This document shows, in pieces, positions 63,808 through 64,000 of a stretch of DNA of 64,000 nucleotides. Both the position numbers and the translations under genes were made by a program. The notes under the pieces are model-generated. The model saw nothing but the letters and a program-made list of their open reading frames with translations, was not told the DNA's origin and did not search any database. Location: positions 620,001 to 684,000 of the forward strand of contig FQLW01000005.1 of NCBI GenBank assembly GCA_900120415.1. Direction: 5' to 3'. Source of the stretch: Urmitella timonensis. GTDB lineage: Bacteria > Actinomycetota > Actinomycetes > Actinomycetales > Actinomycetaceae. How positions within the stretch are numbered: the first letter of the stretch is position 1; the number at the start of each line of letters is the position of its first letter.

Positions 63808-64000
63808 ATGAACACCAAAGAACCTGAATACAGCGTCGAGGAAGAAAACACCGAACGCCTTATCGGACGTGCTAACCGGTTGGGATACACCATCACCAGC
63901 ATTGAGATTGAACCTGACCGGGTCGCGATTTCTATTGTTCCTTCCCCGCTGTTCCCCTACACCCCGGAGCTTGACCGAGACTTTGAAACCGATCAATGGC
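63808..64000 (+). CDS. Phage protein, cut by the window end
   Basis: The ATG at 63808 follows AAGGAAACAGCC. The visible 64 residues (MNTKEPEYSVEEENTERLIG, RANRLGYTITSIEIEP) are hydrophilic and acidic. The frame is open to the window edge. No family recognised from this part. Confidence 0.6.
   Translation, partial: MNTKEPEYSVEEENTERLIGRANRLGYTITSIEIEPDRVAISIVPSPLFPYTPELDRDFETDQW

Overview
The window reads as a chromosome segment from a moderate-GC actinobacterium, most likely of the Actinomycetaceae (a Varibaculum- or Mobiluncus-like organism; the genus is inferred). The evidence is gene content and order: xerD-parA-scpA-scpB-rluB-tyrA-cmk-der, polA beside an ANTAR response regulator, a DNA polymerase I without proofreading residues, thrS next to a HIT protein, and mixed-acid enzymes (pyruvate formate-lyase) that fit a facultative anaerobe.

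Layout. 0-9 kb: HIT protein (cut by the window edge), thrS, gluQ on the opposite strand, a pyruvate formate-lyase operon whose glycyl-radical domain is a separate gene (pflB-grcA-pflA), then tgt and a queuosine-precursor transporter. With gluQ these give three queuosine-related functions within 7 kb. 9-24 kb: housekeeping genes, nearly all on the minus strand (coaE, rpsA, polA, ANTAR regulator, tRNA-Leu, der, cmk, tyrA, rluB, scpB, scpA, parA, xerD). Two gaps in this stretch carry an unusual two-stem repeat with a conserved core and divergent but paired arms. 24-45 kb: a DUF4143 ATPase behind four direct repeats, then ychF, a membrane esterase, ispH, xseAB, greA, trhA, a prenyl transferase, nhaA, hisS, gltX, a degenerate FAH-family protein, a SNF2 helicase and three tRNAs, one of them a short tRNA with a UAA anticodon.

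45-58 kb is accessory: a small membrane protein, a ClbS-like protein, a nitroreductase-like protein, a type II restriction-modification pair (HTH-fused C5 methyltransferase and Eco47II-like endonuclease), a sortase-type surface protein, a TrkH/TrkA potassium uptake pair, a secreted bacteriocin-like peptide with a small membrane partner behind palindromic operator-like sites, an Abi-family pseudogene and several unrecognised genes. 58-64 kb is a prophage module: a P27-type terminase small subunit interrupted by TGA, a phage-type metK, a ParB-methyltransferase fusion, and a C5 methyltransferase that carries a complete second reading frame encoding a recognisable phage protein family. Small phage genes follow behind a duplicated promoter-like element.

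The most notable observations are the overprinted gene inside the phage C5 methyltransferase, the covarying two-stem repeat family, the split pyruvate formate-lyase, the class-I-shaped tRNA with a leucine anticodon, the four-copy repeat before the ATPase gene, and the bacteriocin-like cassette. No searches or folding programs were run; family assignments come from reading motifs.
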